Positions 1 through 12,045 of a DNA stretch of 64,000 nt are shown here, in pieces. The position numbers and the translations under genes are program-made. The notes beneath the pieces were generated by a model. The model was not told the DNA's origin and ran no database searches. It was given only the letters and a program-made list of their open reading frames with translations. The stretch spans positions 28,039,571 through 28,103,570 of the forward strand of contig CM039463.1 in NCBI GenBank assembly GCA_022414725.1. Direction: 5' to 3'. Position 1 is the first letter of the stretch. Each line of letters starts with the position of its first letter. This DNA comes from Microglena sp. YARC. Its lineage: Eukaryota; Chlorophyta; Chlorophyceae; Chlamydomonadales; Chlamydomonadaceae.

Positions 1-1
1 C

Positions 2-172
2 TCTGGTGAAGGGAGAATATTGGAAGGCAGGCATGGGGTTGATCCATTGCGTCATGGAGTTGTACATGATAATTGGATTAATAGGGAATGGTACTACTTT
101 GCCTCATGGTATCACCGGATGAGGAAGATGCTCAGGCCCCCTATTTTGAAAAAGTTAAAATTGACAACCTAG
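2..172 (+). CDS. C-terminal coding fragment of a gene cut by the left edge
   Basis: An open frame runs from the window edge to a TAG at 170-172 and gives 56 residues with no start inside the window. Its composition looks protein-like, with a W/Y/H-rich segment containing VVHDNWINREWYYFASWYHR and a basic tail (MRKMLRPPILKKLKLTT). The VHDNWI string recalls the VHxNWI-type motif near the end of plant and algal nucleotide-diphospho-sugar transferases (GT77-like), but the match is short and from memory. It is probably the last exon of a plus-strand gene whose body lies to the left. Coding status is moderately sure; the family is weakly supported. Confidence 0.45.
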   Translation, partial: SGEGRILEGRHGVDPLRHGVVHDNWINREWYYFASWYHRMRKMLRPPILKKLKLTT

Positions 173-821
173 TGAATTTCCTTCATTTCATAGTTGCTTA
201 TTAATCGGTAATAGATACTTGTTCAAGTGCAGTTTATGTTTACTTTGCAAATTCTAAGAAAGTGCAGCTCAGTTTTGAATGTAGTCCGAATAGGTTAGCA
301 AATCGGAGGGCTTTTCGATACTATATGGACACGTTTTCTCATGGCATTATTAATTGCTGCAAGAAATCATTTTCTTGAACACAAGCAATCTCCATAGGTA
401 GATTCTGGTTCTCTATAGTTGTTTTGCATGTAAGGTAAATCAACTTGTATTTCGTTGAAGTCTTCACATATCTCCCTGTTCAGATCGACATGTATGTAGC
501 GTCTTGACGCGAAACAACTCTATCTATATCAGACACGGGGTGAAGTGGATGCCTGAATAACCAAGCGACAAAGCGTTCATCTTAGTTTTTTTTCTTTTAG
601 AATTATCATCGCCTTATGTTTTTTGGCCTGATTTACTTAAACCCATTAAATCAAAATAGTAGTGAATATTTTGCATGATTTTTTGGCGGATTAAATTTAC
701 AAAAATTTCCAGGGTGTTCCTATCATACCGGATAGGTCTGCATTTTTCATGTTCGAATGCACGTCTGATATTGCAATTGTTTTTGGACTCACTATACTAA
801 TTATGTGTGCCCGGACTGCAG
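173..821. other. AT-rich intergenic stretch
   Basis: This is the 3' flank of the left-edge gene. It is AT-rich with short T and A runs. I see no open frame, repeat or RNA gene in it. It ends in a good acceptor-like CTGCAG just before the coding remnant at 822. Confidence 0.5.
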
Positions 822-1030
822 AAATTCCGCCGTTTTCCGTACGTTCAGCTACAAGAATGACAACTTGTACGGCGCAGACTGATCAGCGATGGCGTGCACA
901 TGGGCATGGAGCGACTGGACCCTAACATTGCCAAGATCGGTTTGAGGTCCAACACCCCGTGGCTGAGGATACCCAGGCTGAGGCCCCTATCATCTACCAG
1001 CCAATTCAGATTCCAGAGGGGTCACATTGA
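822..1030 (+). pseudogene. Frame-broken coding remnant (possible terminal exon)
   Basis: Three adjoining open pieces in three frames read like one protein end. 823-879 gives a stretch ending FSYKNDNLYGAD. About 879-958 gives ISDGVHMGMERLDPNIAKIG and onward. 959-1030 gives EAPIIYQPIQIPEGSH followed by TGA. The boundaries abut, the codons are GC-rich as in the real exons of this window, and an acceptor-like CAG lies just upstream. Two single-base errors or mutations would explain the breaks. I do not recognise the family. It could be a real exon with assembly indels, a pseudogene, or chance. Confidence 0.35.
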
Positions 1031-3421
1031 TAGTAGCAGACTCTGCATCCCTGCTGCACGAATTGGGAATGATTTTTTTATCGTCACCTGGATAGGCAAC
1101 TATGTCTGTTCTAAGGGGGTAATGTACTTTTCAGGATCTTCAATCAGCAATCCCAGGCGATTCAATTAGCTGAGTAACAGGGGTGGGGGGGAGAGAGATT
1201 TTGGCCCTGAATTTAGTTTTTTTTGTGAGTGGATGATGTTGTTGCCACCTGGGTGCGTGTGTAAAGAGAGCAGCCCGCATCTTTGTCGTTGACCGCAGTG
1301 TCAAGCGTAGTGGAGAAGAACAAAACACATACACGCGGACTTGTGTAACATTACCCCTTGTTCCGAGTGTATCATTACTTGCGGTTCGAGGTGCCTTCAC
1401 GCAGCGTGGATGAGTTATACCTGCACTGGACGGTCAACAGATTGAAACATATTCGGTATTAGCCCAGAAAACAAAGAACGTTTCGTGGACATCGTGAGAG
1501 GAAGTGACTCTCGCGCGGGTTGTCAACTTTCAAAGCTCAAAAGACAGGTTCAAAGTTCACGTTAAGGTGTGCCGGTAGCCGAAGCGGTTTTTTTCATTTA
1601 GTATTCGTTGACTGTATTCACGCGATTCTTGCCTCTGGCTACATGGTTCCAAGAAAGGCCATCCTGCATCATCCAATGGGTGCTTGCCAAACATTGGGGC
1701 TTAGATAAGCCTGGATAATCTGCTTGAAGCAGGTAGGTGTGAAGGTCGTAGTTTGGGGGTGATGCGATGCGCATGGGGAACGTGTCGTCTCAAGCAGATT
1801 CTGCTTGACAACTATGTCGGAGTATGAAAGATGAATGCGCGGGACCCACGGAGTGGGGTCAGGGGAATTCAGTTTGAGGACTCGTGTGACTTTGAGGCGG
1901 GAAACACATTGGATTAACGCATTGAAGGGATAGGGATGCTGATAGAGAGTTGGGACGCTGCGTCATCATGCGGATTAGTCGACGACAAATGCGGTTTCGT
2001 GTGCGCCTCATAAAACGAGTGTAAGAAAACGCAAATCGTACAGATTACAGCCGTACAATGGCTACACTCAATACCTTAAGGGGGCCTTGGCACGCTAAGT
2101 ACAGTCAGCGAGCTCGAAGAACACTCTTGCAACCCCAAGAGTGCTTCTTCAGATCAGGCAAAACAGTGCTAGGTGTCGGAATCAAGTCCGGAATCAAGGC
2201 GACTATGATCGAATTCCGTGGTGAGCGCAAGCAAATGCCGCGTTACGAGGTTGGTTGAGGCCGGGAGCCAATAGCGCTTTGGGTGCAACATCTCTAGTAA
2301 TCGAGCCGAGACTTTGCTTCAAGTACGGTGGACCATGTTACGATTCGTGACGAGAATGTGGGAGTGCAACGCAGTATGGGTTGCATTGCCCTACATTTTA
2401 CAAACGGATCAATTTATACAGCGTCGTTGAGATGCTGAAGGGAGGCAGTCACATTTTTGTCCCACACACCCGTGCTGCAAGGTACACACTCTCGAGCGCA
2501 TGATGATGCGCACGGTTTGGGAGGAGCGCACCTAATCTCACAAGGGGGTTGGTCATTTCGTTTTTCTAGCGCCAGACCGGGAGCAGGTTAGGGGCAAGGT
2601 CCTTCTGGCCGTAGCAGGCCAAAGTAACTGTCCTCGGTGCCCCCCATCCCCGTCAGAAATTCACTAGGAAATTGTCAAAGCGACCGCCTGCTTATCACGG
2701 CTTTATTTTGAGTACAGGAACAAGGATGCGTTGCGTAAGACTCAATGCGGCTTTTTTCGGTAATGTGTTCGTGGCGTTTATAAAAAAGAGGTCTAAACAA
2801 CGAAAATCTTCATATCCATTGCGCGATGCGCAGAAAAAGAGTATTCATCGACGCGATGCCGCGATATATATATTCCGCCTTGTGCGAGCCCTTTCAAACA
2901 GTCTGCAAACTAGGAAAGGCGTTGGTGCGCTGGACATGGAATGTCTCGGCCAGACCAAGTTTTCTTAATCGGCCTCCACTGCCAGAATGTAGCCGTCTAC
3001 ATGCACTGCGGGGTTCATCGTATGTTTCTCGGTGATCCCACGCATCTTGAAGTATAACGCATTGCTTCACCTTATTAAACAAAGACACAACATCCCCACC
3101 GTCACGTTGTTCCTAGTCGCTGGGTGGGTACTCGGATGACGGTGCTGCATAGACGCCAACGGGGGGCGCCTGTAATTCTCACATGCTATCAACACCTTTT
3201 GCGGTTGTGGAGGAGGGCGAAAATCCTCAAAGACCCCGCCAGTATGGGCAATAAAGGTGTTGAAGCCTACAGAGCACTATGTGCGGACTAGACTTGTCTG
3301 GCTACGATCTCCAATAAACATGGACTGAAAAGACGGAACCAACTTGGATTATGTGAATATTTTCTCGTATGATCGGGTGACAGCTTGTGAATCGCGGTGG
3401 AGCGTCTTCTGTAACTATACA
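1031..3421. other. Non-repetitive stretch without a supportable gene
   Basis: There are only scattered open frames below 100 codons, with no family resemblance and no convincing splice-site and codon pattern. No tandem array is visible, which makes this the least repetitive stretch of the left half. Confidence 0.5.
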
Positions 3422-4421
3422 NNNNNNNNNNNNNNNNNNNNNNNNNNNNNNNNNNNNNNNNNNNNNNNNNNNNNNNNNNNNNNNNNNNNNNNNNNNNNNN
3501 NNNNNNNNNNNNNNNNNNNNNNNNNNNNNNNNNNNNNNNNNNNNNNNNNNNNNNNNNNNNNNNNNNNNNNNNNNNNNNNNNNNNNNNNNNNNNNNNNNNN
3601 NNNNNNNNNNNNNNNNNNNNNNNNNNNNNNNNNNNNNNNNNNNNNNNNNNNNNNNNNNNNNNNNNNNNNNNNNNNNNNNNNNNNNNNNNNNNNNNNNNNN
3701 NNNNNNNNNNNNNNNNNNNNNNNNNNNNNNNNNNNNNNNNNNNNNNNNNNNNNNNNNNNNNNNNNNNNNNNNNNNNNNNNNNNNNNNNNNNNNNNNNNNN
3801 NNNNNNNNNNNNNNNNNNNNNNNNNNNNNNNNNNNNNNNNNNNNNNNNNNNNNNNNNNNNNNNNNNNNNNNNNNNNNNNNNNNNNNNNNNNNNNNNNNNN
3901 NNNNNNNNNNNNNNNNNNNNNNNNNNNNNNNNNNNNNNNNNNNNNNNNNNNNNNNNNNNNNNNNNNNNNNNNNNNNNNNNNNNNNNNNNNNNNNNNNNNN
4001 NNNNNNNNNNNNNNNNNNNNNNNNNNNNNNNNNNNNNNNNNNNNNNNNNNNNNNNNNNNNNNNNNNNNNNNNNNNNNNNNNNNNNNNNNNNNNNNNNNNN
4101 NNNNNNNNNNNNNNNNNNNNNNNNNNNNNNNNNNNNNNNNNNNNNNNNNNNNNNNNNNNNNNNNNNNNNNNNNNNNNNNNNNNNNNNNNNNNNNNNNNNN
4201 NNNNNNNNNNNNNNNNNNNNNNNNNNNNNNNNNNNNNNNNNNNNNNNNNNNNNNNNNNNNNNNNNNNNNNNNNNNNNNNNNNNNNNNNNNNNNNNNNNNN
4301 NNNNNNNNNNNNNNNNNNNNNNNNNNNNNNNNNNNNNNNNNNNNNNNNNNNNNNNNNNNNNNNNNNNNNNNNNNNNNNNNNNNNNNNNNNNNNNNNNNNN
4401 NNNNNNNNNNNNNNNNNNNNN
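3422..4421. other. Scaffold gap of 1,000 N
   Basis: Exactly 1,000 N characters, so probably a placeholder of unknown true size. The open frames that cross it are artefacts. The right flank is a tandem array (4422-4815), which probably caused the break. Confidence 0.98.
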
Positions 4422-4815
4422 ACTGAACCTGTGCCTCGTTGACCTGACCTATGCCTCCCTGACCTGACCTACCTGACCTTTGTTGGCCTCGTTGACCTGA
4501 CCCTGTGCTCCCTACCTGACCTGGCCTCCCTGACCTGATCTGTGCCTCCCTGACCTGACTTGTGCCTCCCTAACCTGACCTGTGCTCGTTGACCTGACCT
4601 GTGCCCCCTGACCTGACTGACCTGACCTGTGGCCTCGTTTGACCTGACCTGTGCCTCCCTGACCTGACTGACCTGACCTGACCTGTGCCTCGTTGACCTG
4701 ACCTGTGCCTCCCTGACCTGAGCCTGAATGACCTGTGCCTCCCTGACCTGACCTGACCTGAACCTGTGCCTCGTTGACCTGACCTGACTGTGCTCGTTGA
4801 CCTGACCTGCATCGC
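4422..4815. repeat. CCTGACCTGACCTGTGCCTC minisatellite
   Basis: Degenerate tandem units of about 20 bp built from CCTGACCTGACCTGTGCCTC and CGTTGACCTGACC. The array starts at the gap edge, so its true length is unknown. Confidence 0.9.
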
Positions 4816-4979
4816 TGACATACTGTGAGGCACAAACCTCTCTCGCAGAGGGTTACCTGCTGCCCCCATGAGAGATTGGACTGAGTGGCTCGGATAACAA
4901 ACACCCTGGGGAATTTCCAAGCAAGCTGCTAGAATCGCCTCCTACTAGCAAGTGCCCAGATCCACCTTCTGCAGGTACA

Positions 4980-5345
4980 TATTGTTTTAGTTGTGAAAGG
5001 TTTTTCACCCCAGGAGGTGGGTCTCCCTAAACAAACTGCTGCAAAAGCAAGATGCGAGAAATTGCGCTCACTAGCAAGCGTTCAGATTCCACCTTCTGCC
5101 AGGGTACTTAACACCTTCCCTAATTTCATTTCCACTCCTATTACAACCCCATTCACATAATGGCAATCCCATTCACATGAAAGTTAAGGTTTCACCTTCT
5201 GCCGATGAGACACCATTCCTGTACTGTTTTTTTAGTTCTGATTTTTTCACCCCAGGAGGTGGGTTCTCCCACACAAACAGCGACACCGAGGATTCCAGTC
5301 TTGAATGGCGTTGCCAGTTCCTACAAAAGAGTAGGCGATGAGACA
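4980..5345 (+). repeat. Dispersed repeat family A, two copies
   Basis: Copies at about 4984-5040 and 5224-5345 share TTTTTCACCCCAGGAGGTGG, then a run of the type ACACAAAC(CA)GCGAC. In the longer copy this continues into GAATGGCGTTGCCA and CCTACAAAAGAGTAG. Related copies lie at 15322-15395, 20698-20870 and 54890-54962. The CACCCC/GGGTG core is a short palindrome. This is an interspersed element of unknown class. Confidence 0.75.
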
Positions 5346-5349
5346 CCTT

Positions 5350-6400
5350 TTATAATTCTCGATTCCCACTCCTATTGCAACACCCATTCACATTGCACCC
5401 CATTCCGCATGCACATGAACGGTATGAATTCACCTTCTGCTACGAGACACCCATACCTAATTCCCATTCCCACTCCCCGATTTACAAATCCCATTGCAAT
5501 CCCATTACCAATCCCATCACAACCCCATTCCCGCTCCATTACAATCCCATCCCTCATCCACACCCACATGCAATCCAGACCCATTTCCCCTTCCCATTTG
5601 GACATTCTCATTACAATCTCGAGTCCCAAGATTAGTTCCCGTTCCCATACAATTCTCAAGTTGGCCCATTGTTGTTACAAGTCTCATTCTGAGTTCCATT
5701 CCCATTTCCATAGCGATCCCATGCATCATAACACATACAATTGCACATTGCACATACAACATGCACACACACATACACCTGCAACACACCGTACACATTC
5801 CCATGCTCATGCAATACAACATGCCACACACATTACCACATTCCCATGCACATACACAATACAATTGCAAATACATACACATGCACACACACATACAATC
5901 TGCAATGCACATCCCATGCCACATACGCAACAAATACACCTGCACACACACATTACACCTGCACACCACACATAAACATTCCCATGTCATTGCACGTACA
6001 CATGCACACACATACACATTCGACATTCCCTATGCACATACAAATACAATGCACCATGCACATACACATGACACACCAACATACAATGCACATGCACATC
6101 CCCATGCACATACACATACAAATACAATTGCACGTACACATTCCCATGCACTACACATCCCATTCCCTGCAACATACAAATACAATTGCACATGCGGCAT
6201 ACACATACACATGCACATAGGCATTACACCTACATTGCACATGCACATTCCCATGGCACATACCAATTGCACATGCACATTCTATGCACATACCAACATA
6301 CAATGCACATACACATGCCACATACGCATGCACACCACATACACCATGCACATTAACATGCACATGCCACTGCACATACACATTCTGAATTCCACCTCCT
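5350..6400. repeat. CATTCCCAT / TGCACATACACA minisatellite
   Basis: Irregular short tandem repeats. The first part is rich in CCCATTCC and CCATTACAATCC; the second is CACATACACATGCACA-like. The histidine/threonine-rich open frames seen here in every frame are products of this repeat and are not genes. Confidence 0.9.
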
Positions 6401-6439
6401 GTCAGCGCTCTAAGGCAAAAGGCACAGGCACTTTTTTAT

Positions 6440-6560
6440 GCACGTCGCTGCCATGGCGACGTATGGGTCCGATAAATATCAGAAGATGTCCCCCAAACAC
6501 CCCGGGCTCCGCGCTTCTGCTCTGCCGGTTGTTCGGGAGGGCCAGCTCGCCACTGGGGTC
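6440..6560. repeat. Dispersed GC-rich repeat family F
   Basis: Contains CCATGGCGACGTATGGGTCC, then TCAGAAG(A)TGCCCCC and a GCTCCGCGCTTC segment. A close relative lies at 61935-62060 just before an exon acceptor; a more distant one is at 56845-56985. Confidence 0.6.
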
Positions 6561-6660
6561 GCCACCGAGCGCTCAATTTGCGGATGAGTCGTACGAAAAC
6601 AAAAAGAAGTGCCAGCTTGTCTCGTTGCCCAGTGCATAGCACGCATGGCTTTTGTTTTGA

Positions 6661-6748
6661 TTAATAATTGCCTGTTACACCTTATGACGAGGCGTGAGTT
6701 GGAAGGGCCAGCCCATTGGCTTGTGCTGGGGGCCAAACACCCCATACT
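6661..6748 (+). repeat. Dispersed repeat family B
   Basis: Shares a GTTACGCCTTAT-like start, GGCGTGAG and a GGCCAGCCCGTTTGCTTG-like core followed by GGGGGCCAA. Relatives lie at 56075-56130, 56365-56410, 56470-56530 and 56590-56655, and on the minus strand at 8945-9025. Confidence 0.6.
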
Positions 6749-7659
6749 TTTGGGTTTTTTAAAAATAAAATTATATGTTACGCTTGATGCATAGCCATTC
6801 TTGGTTGTATGGTAGACGGGAGATGACTGGCATAGACTGTTTACAGTAGAGATGACTTGGCAATAGAGCCTCGACGTGTAACAGTTGAGCTGTTGCCAAT
6901 AGAGGAGCTGACACAGGGCGTTGGTCTTCATACATGTGTACACCAATCCACCCGGTTATTAATCATATATATCACACCCAGGTATATTATACATATATAT
7001 TATACATATATTATTACACATAATATTTATACACATTTAAATTATACATATATATATATGTATTGCATTACACCAGTACAGTACAGGTTATACTTCCAAA
7101 AACATCCCATAGGTGCTTTGAATGTTTTTTGTTCCTTCTGAAGCTGCGGTCTCAAGGGTGCTGGTGCTGGTGTTGTGGTGTGGTTGGTGGTGGTCTTGGT
7201 GGCGGTGTGTTGTTTTGTTGGTGGTGCGTGATAATTGGGTTAGGGTGGAACGAGAATGTGGTGTTGTGGCGGTTCGTATTGAGGGAGTTCTGTGGAGCTG
7301 CTACCCTTCTCTAACCACCGTTCATTTTGAAGGCCACGCATGGCAGCTGTTTCATTACATCCCATGGCTGCTTTGAAGGACGATTTGGAAATTTGAATAA
7401 AAGTCTGATTGTTCCTGTCGAAGACGAAGACCGGAAAGCCGTGTTCTGGAAGCGCTATCTTTCTTCTAAGAAGAATTTCCCTTTTTTTTGCTATGCGTAG
7501 CAGCTTCTAGGCCACTCCTTTTTCCCACACCCCTTTGGGCCAAACCAACGCTTTAGCTAGTGCATCTGAACGCTTGACGGAGCGGCCATTCCAATTTCAG
7601 CTGAAAGCATTTTGGGCTGGAGCTTGGTGGATATTGAGCTGGCTGGAGGCTGTCATGCG
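6749..7659. other. Stretch without a supported gene
   Basis: An AT-rich TATACATATA tract (6960-7065) is followed by a GT-rich part (7150-7260). A short open stretch at about 7398-7500 (with VEDEDRKAVFWKRYLSS) has coding-like composition but no clear splice sites, so I do not call it. Confidence 0.5.
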
Positions 7660-7965
7660 TACCCCCGTTAATAAACTGTGCTTTTTTCTCTCTCTCCCCA
7701 CATCGGTCACAACCTGTACTGGCAGGTTGGATTCAAGAGCTGGCTGCTTTCTCACTTTTAGCACATTGGCCACACCTGTACTGCAGGTTTGGATGAACAG
7801 CTGACACACTACGACCCTTTCTCACCTTGGCACATTGATCACAGCCTGTACTGCAGGTTGGATTCAAAACCGGCCACACCACAACCCCTTTCTCACTTTG
7901 GCACATTGGTCACACCTGTTACTGCAGGTTGGATTCAAGCTGCCACACCACAACCCTTCTCCTAA
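7660..7965. repeat. About 70-bp tandem repeat, four copies
   Basis: Units carry TTCTCACTTTGGCACATTGG, CACACCTGTACTGCAGGTTG and GATTCAAG. Each unit has an acceptor-like TACTGCAG. This resembles the exon-edge arrays seen elsewhere, but no exon is identifiable next to it. Confidence 0.8.
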
Positions 7966-8059
7966 CATCGTCCGCATCTTCCACCGCCTACATCTTTGAC
8001 GACATGAGGTTTCCATATTCAATTCGACAGTTATCCACATTCTATTCGCATCGTATACT

Positions 8060-8770
8060 GGCCATCATCCATTATTGAGGGTAGGTCTGAACATTTTGCT
8101 TATCAACTAGTTTAAACAAATAAAAAAACTAATATATCTGATTCTTTCCGCCTTTATATCAGGCCACCTCCATTTATTGAGGTTGGTCTGAACATTTTGG
8201 CTTAATCCACTAGTTTTATAACTAATAAACTCATTTATACCTAAGTATGACCTGATTCTTCTGCCTTTATACTGCACCTCCATTTCATAGAGGGTTGGTC
8301 TTGAAACTTTGCTTATCACTCGTCATACTAATAATAACTTATATAAACTAAATATGACCTGATTATTCGGCCTTTATACTGGCCACCTCCATTTATAGAG
8401 GGTTGGTCTGAAACATTTTGGCTTTATCACTCGTTCCATAACTAATATAACTTATATAAACTAATATGACCTGATTATTCCGCCTTGTATACTGGCCACC
8501 TTCCATTATAGGGTAGGTCTGAAACATGTTGGCCTGATCACTAGTTTTATAAACTCATACAACTCATTCACCTAAATATTACCTGATTCTTCTGCCTTTA
8601 TACTGGCAGCCTCCATTTATAGAGGGTAGGTCTGAAACATTTTGGCTCATCACTAGGGCTTTTATAGTAAACTAATAAAACTAATACAAAAACTAATATG
8701 GGATTCTTCCGCCTTGATACGGCCACCTCCATTTATTGAGGGTAGGTCTGAAACAAGTTTGCTACCTCTG
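8060..8770. repeat. About 110-125 bp tandem repeat, six to seven copies
   Basis: Each unit holds GGCCACCTCCATTTATAGAG, GGTAGGTCTGAAACATTTTG and an AT-rich ACTAATATAACT segment. Units are diverged with many small indels. A last partial copy is at about 8880-8930. Confidence 0.85.
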
Positions 8771-9955
8771 TAGTTGCTTACTCTAATTTCTTCTTGTAGG
8801 CACTAGCATATGCATGTAACACTAGCATTCTTGTTTTTATAGCACTAGTTTGCTTGTGTAAGTAAGAAGACCTGCTAGACAATAATTGTGGGTAGGTCTG
8901 AAACCATTTGGGCTGATCACTAGCTTTCTAATGTTAAGTAAGAAGACCTGCGGGGTGTTGGCCCGCTGCAAGCAAACGGGCTGGCCCCCATCGACCTTCA
9001 CGCCTCTATATAAGGCGTTACTAATTAATTGATTGATTGATGATGATACGATACTGCTCTCAAAATTTAACGTTGCAAAATTGGACGGCTTTTTTTGTGG
9101 GGGTTTATTATAAATTGACGGTTTACATTGACGTTTCTTTTAATAGGAATATGGAAATTGGACGTTACACATTTGACGGTTCCATTTAATAGAGAATCCA
9201 TTTATGCAATCTTGAACGTTTGAACTTAATTCATGTTGACACTGGTTCATGTTCATTGGATACAATATTAGGGTACACTGTCTTATAGGACTGCATAGGA
9301 GTTGTAATATAATTTTGCAATGATCCCAACATCTTGTTCAGCATTAAACTACGGTACTCATTGAAATTAACTAGAATGAGAATTCAAATCGTTTCCATTA
9401 ACTCCTGAATTCATCTCTTGCCTCAGTGTTAATGTCATAATTCATAAGCATAATGTTTATGTTCATGTGTTGCCTCAGCGATCCTAGAAAGGGCCAAGGG
9501 GGACTCATCTCCTCATCACCCAGTGTGTCCTAAATTCAAACATTGGTGCATTGGAAGAGTGGTTAAAGATGGCCACAAAGGTCTGTGCTCCCAAAACTCG
9601 TATATTTTATTCAAATGAGGCATCTGAATATGCAGACAGATGCAGAGGTCCCAGGGATCTCGTATCACTAAAAATTGTAGTGTTTGCCCACTGAGCAGTT
9701 GAGATATGTGCATTCTAGTGATGCACCTAATACAGCAAAAAAGCGATTGGCGGTTTTTTCTTTTCGTAATATATACCGTATCGCCACGATTTGACCGTTT
9801 GCTCCCGTCAATTTAAACTGTTAAAATTTTGAGAACAACAGCACGGTAATTGATTGATTGAAGAAAGAACTGCTATGACAATGGCAATGCATATACGACT
9901 CTTTCCACAACAAGTTTAGTACATTCATTCATTTGTTCATGAATATACCAGACAT
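8771..9955. other. AT-rich stretch with one family B copy
   Basis: Holds a minus-strand copy of dispersed family B at about 8945-9025. Otherwise it is AT-rich sequence without open frames of note or tandem structure. Confidence 0.5.
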
Positions 9956-9959
9956 AGAG

Positions 9960-10995
9960 CTATCCATATTGCATTTCTGCCTTGCAGTATCAACCTTCCT
10001 GTTGTATTGCTTGCAATGTTTATATTGCCTGTGCAGTGTCAACCTTCCTTTTTGTATTGCTTTGCAATGTCTTCTATTGCCTTGCCAGTGTCAAACCTTG
10101 CCTATTGTTTATTCTTGAGCGTCTTGTATTGCCTTGGCAGTGGTCTTGTATTGCTCTGCAGATGTCAACCTTCCTATTGTATTGAGTGCCTTGAAAGGCA
10201 ACCTCTGCAGTCATATGTTGTAGTGCCTTTTGCAGGCGTCAACTTCTGGATGCCTGCAATGTTGTATTGCTCAAATTCTTGTAATACAGTTTACAGTGCA
10301 CCTTCTGTGTACATTGCCTTGCAATGTCTTGTATTGCCTTCGCAGTGTTCACTTTCCTGTTTGATTGCTTTTGCCAATGTCTTGTTATTGCCTTGCAATG
10401 TCTGTGTAGTTCGCTTGCAGTGTCAACCTTCCTGTATGTATTGCCTTGCAGTGTCTTGTATATGACTTGCAGTGTCAACCTCCTGTTGTATGCCTTTCAG
10501 TGTCTTGTATTGCCGGCAAGTGTCAACCTTCCTGTTTGTATTGCCTTGCAATGTCTTGTCGTGCCTTGCAGTGTCAACCTTCCTGTTGTATTGCCTTGCA
10601 ATGTCTTGTATTGCCTTGCAATGTCTTGTATTGCCTTGCAGTGTCAACCTTCCTGTTGTATTGCCTTGCAATGTCTTGTATTGCCTTGCAGTGTCAACCT
10701 TCCTGTTGTATTGCCTTGCGATGTCTTGTATTGCCTTGCAGTGTCAACCTTCCTGTTGTATTGCCTTGCAATGTCTGCATTGCCTTGCAAGTGTCAACCT
10801 TCCTGTTGGCATTGCCTTGCAATGTCTTGTAGTATGCCTGCAGTGTCAACCTTCCTGTTGTATTGCCTTGCAATGTCTTGTATTGCCTTGCAGTGTCAAC
10901 CTTCCTGTTGTATTGCCTTGCAATGTCTTGTATTGCCTTGCAGTGTCAACCTTCCTGTTGCATTGCCTTGCAATGTTTTGTATTGCCTTGCAGTG
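9960..10995. repeat. About 50-60 bp minisatellite (TTGCCTTGCAGTGTCAACCT)
   Basis: Around 19 units of TTGCCTTGCAGTGTCAACCT, TCCTGTTGTATTGCC and TTGCAATGTCTTGTA. The right half is nearly perfect and the left half is degenerate. Every unit carries an acceptor-like polypyrimidine-GCAG. The Cys/Leu-rich open frames here in all frames come from the repeat. Confidence 0.9.
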
Positions 10996-11084
10996 TAAAC
11001 CCTCTGTTGTATTTCACCATCTATGCGCTCATTGTTCATATAGCCCCTCCTAATAGTATAACATAACCTTTATTTTCCGAGCTT

Positions 11085-11480
11085 AGGCAAGTCCTTTTAG
11101 ACTAATTGTTATCTGAATCAGGGATTTCCCCCCCCCCCTAATTATAGCGATCGCTAGTTTTGAATGTCCCAGTTTAGAGAAATTACCGCTATAAAAAGGT
11201 ATACAGAAAGTGTTTATTTTGTACTCTTGTAGTTGTGACAGGAGTAGTCCAGGCCACATTTGTTTTTACTCATGCCGATCGATTTTTCTGAGGGCTATAA
11301 TGGCATGATTCATGGCTATGTTTTGAGCTACCTACAATGACCCCAAAAAGCTAGGAAAGGCTATACAGCTATAAAAAAAGCTCAACAATTACAAAAAACG
11401 CTGTCCCTGGAGGAGGCCTGAAACTGAAATGCTAGAAATAAACCACTTTCAGATTTGAAAACAAATTCCTGATCTGAATG
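11085..11480 (+). repeat. Dispersed repeat family J
   Basis: Shares with 38395-38610 the pieces CCGCTATA/ATAGCGATCGC, GCTATAAAAA, AACGCTGTCC(C/A)TGGAGGAGG, GCTAGAAA and TTTCAGATTTGAAAA. A shorter relative is at about 33150-33270. Two of the three copies lie in proven introns (before NOC1 exon 5 and immediately after the NOC1 exon 6 donor), and this one precedes the exon at 11629. Confidence 0.65.
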
Positions 11481-11628
11481 CACGATGGCGCTGGTCCGTG
11501 TAAGGGATCTCAGTACAAAAACAAAAATAAACATACACACACACAAGCACACACACACATAAGCACACACACACACACACCTAAACACACACATGAGCAC
11601 ACACACACACACCATCCTCGGCTCGCAG

Positions 11629-11748
11629 GGACCTCCACAAGACACCCTCCCCTGGTTTGCCCAAAACTTCAAGAATGTCACTTGCGACTTCTCGACCATC
11701 GACGACCTGCCGGAGATGCTTCTTACAAATATCCTCAACGTGATCGTG
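11629..11748 (+). CDS. Internal exon of an unrecognised gene
   Basis: A 120-nt block between CTCGCAG and GTAAGT, open in phase 0 for 40 residues, including WFAQNFKNVTCDFSTIDDLP and EMLLTNILNVIV. Codons are GC-ending as in the other exons here, in sharp contrast to the CA-repeat before it and the ATGT-repeat after it. The D-x-x-TIDD-LP pattern faintly recalls the transmembrane part of ABC transporters, but the preceding residues do not fit well, so I assign no family. It could belong with the exons at 14472, 14746 and 17301, which are all phase 0. Confidence 0.6.
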
Positions 11749-11759
11749 GTAAGTCGACA

Positions 11760-11835
11760 CCCATGTTGTCCTAACTCATGTATATCAGTATATGGATGTA
11801 CATATATGTATGCATGTATATATGTATGTACGTAC

Positions 11836-11869
<34 letters not shown>

Positions 11870-12045
11870 GTGTAGCGCCTTATACATGAGTTGGGACACC
11901 CATGTTAACCCAACTCATGTATATGTATGTACATGTATGCATGTGTGTATGTTTGTATCGCCTCATACATGAATTCGAACACCCATGTTGTCCCAACTCA
12001 TGAATATGTATATGTGCATGTGTGTATGTATGTTAGTATGTATAT
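11760..12045. repeat. ATGTATGT repeat with hairpin unit (family D)
   Basis: ATGTATGT tracts alternate with a unit that can fold: CATGAATT, then GGGACACCCATGTTGTCCC, then AACTCATG. The same unit recurs at 13915-14130. The two arms (GGGACA and TGTCCC, flanked by CATG...CATG) make a short stem, so the unit is palindromic. Confidence 0.75.

Noticed and set aside
3344..4442. Two open frames of over 350 codons
   Set aside because: They run through the 1,000 N gap and consist almost entirely of X.
9933..11066. Long Cys/Leu-rich open frames on the plus strand, up to 224 codons
   Set aside because: Open in several frames at once because the 50-60 bp repeat has few stops. No start context, splice logic or family is seen.
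11629..11748. ABC transporter transmembrane exon
   Set aside because: The D-x-S-TIDD-LP pattern is reminiscent, but the preceding residues lack the usual GR-I-x-N-R motif. I left the exon unassigned.
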